Positions 5,770-7,449 of a DNA stretch of 7,449 bases are shown piece by piece (positions within the stretch are counted from its first letter, which is position 1; each line of letters begins with the position of its first letter). The notes under the pieces were generated by a model. It had not been told where the DNA came from and did not search any database. It saw nothing but the letters and a program-made list of their open reading frames with translations. The translations under genes and the position numbers were made by a program. The stretch is from an uncultured Thermoanaerobacterales bacterium (lineage in GTDB: Bacteria; Bacillota; Clostridia; Christensenellales; UBA1242), in the NCBI GenBank assembly GCA_900557695.1, contig USTP01000049.1:1-7449 (forward strand), given 5' to 3'.

Positions 5770-6651
5770 ATGGAAAATATAAAAATAAAAGGGTTTAAAA
5801 ACCTAGAATTAAACTGCTATTTATTTGAGCCTAGTGGCAAGCCAAAGGCAGTGGTTCAGGTTATTCATGGTATGCAAGAGCATGCTCAAAGGTATGAAGA
5901 TTTTGCAAACTTTTTAGCAGAAAAAGGCTATGTTGTTTTAACTTCCGACCTTCGTGGCCACGGAAAAACCGCCGAAAGCATAGAAAAACTAGGCTATAAC
6001 GATGGCGACATTTATGAAGACACTCTATTCGACCAGCAAATTATTTGCGAGTTTCTAAAAAATAAATACAATTTGCCTATCTACATATTCAGCCATTCAT
6101 ATGGGTCACTTATAACCCAAAGGCTTATGCAAGTTTGCCATATTCCTGAAAAATTTGTGCTTTGCGGAACAGGCAATGGTGGCTCATTTATAATGGGTAT
6201 GGGAAATCTTGCCGCCGGTTTTTTGAATTTGTTTGGTCAAAAAGATAAAAAAGCCACAAGCATTGAAAAGCTAAGCCTTAAATCTTATGGCAAAGAGTTT
6301 GAAAACGGAAACTGGCTATCTCGCGATGAAGAAGTTTTTAAAAAGTATACTGCCGACCCATATTGTGGTGGAAGTTTCCCCGTTAGTTTTTATAAATCAC
6401 TATTTTCAAATGTAACAAAGCTTAACGATAATATAGATAAAATTCCAAGCGATAAAAAGATATTTTTAATTGCAGGAACTGCCGACCCTGTTGGAGAGAA
6501 AGGCAAGCAGGTAACAAAACTATATAATCTTTATATCAGTGAGGGCAAAAATGCCAAAATTAAACTCTACCCTGGTGCTCGCCACGAACTATTAAATGAA
6601 ACAAACAAAGATGAAGTTTATGCCGATATCTTAGCCTTTTTTGAAGAGTAG
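5770..6651 (+). CDS. Alpha/beta hydrolase, monoacylglycerol-lipase-like (serine aminopeptidase S33 family)
   Basis: This encodes 293 residues of the lysophospholipase/monoglyceride lipase group. The family signature HGMQEHAQRYEDFANFLAEKGY, where HG supplies the oxyanion hole, begins at residue 33 and leads into SDLRGHGKT (59-67). The catalytic triad is Ser110 in the nucleophile elbow SHSYG, Asp239 in GTADP and His272 in GARHE. The first glycine of the usual GxSxG is replaced by Ser108. There is no signal peptide, so it is probably a cytoplasmic or membrane-associated esterase acting on monoacylglycerols or lysolipids; the real substrate is unknown. AGGGGGA at 5754-5760 provides a strong ribosome site that starts on the last base of the lysR stop codon, so the two genes form an operon. 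A terminator follows directly. Confidence 0.9.
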   Translation: MENIKIKGFKNLELNCYLFEPSGKPKAVVQVIHGMQEHAQRYEDFANFLAEKGYVVLTSDLRGHGKTAESIEKLGYNDGDIYEDTLFDQQIICEFLKNKYNLPIYIFSHSYGSLITQRLMQVCHIPEKFVLCGTGNGGSFIMGMGNLAAGFLNLFGQKDKKATSIEKLSLKSYGKEFENGNWLSRDEEVFKKYTADPYCGGSFPVSFYKSLFSNVTKLNDNIDKIPSDKKIFLIAGTADPVGEKGKQVTKLYNLYISEGKNAKIKLYPGARHELLNETNKDEVYADILAFFEE

Positions 6652-6661
6652 TAAGCAAAGT

Positions 6662-6690
6662 AAAAGTCCGCTTCAAAGCGGACTTTTTTA
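6662..6690 (+). terminator. Intrinsic terminator of the lysR-hydrolase operon
   Basis: The perfect 10-bp stem AAAAGTCCGC/GCGGACTTTT (6662-6671 with 6678-6687), loop TTCAAA, runs into a T-tract (6684-6689), 10 bases past the hydrolase stop. Its A-rich left flank gives TTTTA on the minus strand, so it may also stop the convergent yhhN-type gene, which ends at 6713. Confidence 0.9.
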
Positions 6691-6712
6691 TTTTACTTTT
6701 TAAAACAATTTC

Positions 6713-7400
6713 CTAACCCACTATTTGAAAAAACAAATAAGTCATAATAAGAATTTCGCCTATGTAGTAGATAACATGGTTTAATATTGTTAAAAGCTTG
6801 CTCTCTTGCTTGCCCCCAAAGTATTGCATAGAAAGAATAAGGTCGGAAATAAGAATTAGTATTGCCCCCACGGCAAACAGCGCAAACCCTGGCACATAAA
6901 AACTAATGCCCAAACTTAAAGTTGCAGTTAAAGCAACTAAAAACGAGTATATGAAAACCATCACTTTGTAGCCAGTGAAGTCTAGCTTTAATGGCTTTGC
7001 AAGCAAAAATACAACAACTGCAAATAAAAGTGCAATCACAACAGCTCCAATTGCAAAGAACCAGAATTTACTCAAGCTGTTCCAAAGCAAAACTATACCA
7101 GTTAGATATAAAACATTGCTAATTGAAAAACTAGAAATGCCCGAGTTTAAATACATTCTGTTTGCCTCAGGATAGGCAACCTTAAGGTCTAAAACAATAT
7201 CGCCAAGAAGAGCAAACACAAGCCCTAAAACTATAAACATGTTTGCAAGGCTTAGCCCATTAACATAAACGGCGTAAATAGCCCCTGAAACAAAGAAAAT
7301 AGACGCCAAAGTTTTTAAAACAAGAGCTAGAGGCCCCGCGCCCCTTTTCGTTCGAACAACTAAGAAAGCAATCAGAAACGCCAAACTAAACGCAGTAAAC
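6713..7400 (-). CDS. YhhN/TMEM86-family membrane protein (lysoplasmalogenase-like), 5' partial
   Basis: About 228 genomic residues of a very hydrophobic protein with roughly eight membrane spans are present. The family features are GDIVLDL after the third span (Asp about genomic residue 67) and ISDLIL in the seventh (Asp about 186), followed by a last span with NHVIYYIGEILIMTYLFFQ. In animals TMEM86 cleaves the vinyl-ether bond of lysoplasmalogens; bacterial YhhN members are named on homology and their substrates are less certain. The reading frame stays open into the right adapter, so an ATG at 7444 yields a false start, MTSSLVGSEMCIRDR, encoded by adapter. The true start is off the contig, probably only a few residues away because YhhN proteins are usually 205-240 residues long. 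It is convergent with the hydrolase gene. Family call is moderate to good; enzymatic role is inference. Confidence 0.8.
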
Positions 7401-7449
7401 CTGTCTCTTATACACATCTCCGAGCCCACGAGACTCGACGTCATCTCGT
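7401..7449 (-). other. Illumina Nextera adapter, index and P7 start, right end
   Basis: Bases 7401-7434 are the reverse complement of the read-2 Nextera adapter at 5-38. Bases 7435-7442 (TCGACGTC) are an 8-base i7 index, recalled from memory as N729. Bases 7443-7449 (ATCTCGT) match the start of the P7 flow-cell primer. The whole segment is synthetic, and the genome ends at 7400. Confidence 0.98.

Noticed and set aside
1..7449. 38-bp terminal inverted repeats suggesting a 7.4-kb composite transposon
   Set aside because: The repeats are Nextera adapter with matching index bases, and the window holds no transposase or recombinase.

Overview
The window is one AT-rich contig from a low-GC bacterium, most likely an uncultured Firmicutes/Clostridia-type lineage. 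Evidence for this is the strong A/T bias, canonical Shine-Dalgarno sites and sigma-A-type promoters, U-tract hairpin terminators, a Clostridia-style short RadC and LysR regulator, and an archaeal/spirochaete-type class I lysyl-tRNA synthetase. The placement is by eye; no phylogeny was run. Only about 39-7400 is genomic. Both ends are Illumina Nextera i7 adapter, and the right end continues into an 8-base index and the start of the P7 primer.

Layout: (1) radC (+, 99-884), a JAMM-domain protein. (2) A 218-bp intergenic region between convergent genes, packed with inverted repeats: a 143-bp imperfect palindromic element (913-1055) flanked by two near-identical hairpins (889-908 and 1079-1098). 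(3) lysS (-, 1103-2659), a class I LysRS with its own strong promoter. (4) cls (-, 2768-4294), a cardiolipin synthase with its own terminator. (5) A hairpin terminator, then an unrecognised 106-residue protein gene (-, 4459-4779). (6) A compact divergent control region (4780-4875) in which two face-to-face promoters overlap. (7) A two-gene operon (+): a LysR-type regulator (4876-5754) and an alpha/beta hydrolase of the monoacylglycerol-lipase type (5770-6651), closed by a terminator. (8) A 5'-truncated YhhN/TMEM86-family membrane protein (-, 6713 to the contig edge), whose apparent N-terminus is translated adapter.

How it fits together: three of the seven genes concern lipids (cardiolipin synthase, monoglyceride-lipase-like hydrolase, lysoplasmalogenase-like protein), but they lie in separate transcription units, so a joint pathway is only a suggestion. 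The clearest regulatory unit is the LysR gene with its co-transcribed hydrolase and the divergent small protein. I see no phage, CRISPR, tRNA, rRNA or complete insertion sequence. The most interesting items are the palindromic element that appears to have split a bidirectional terminator, the overlapping divergent promoters, the unknown small protein and the adapter-derived false N-terminus.
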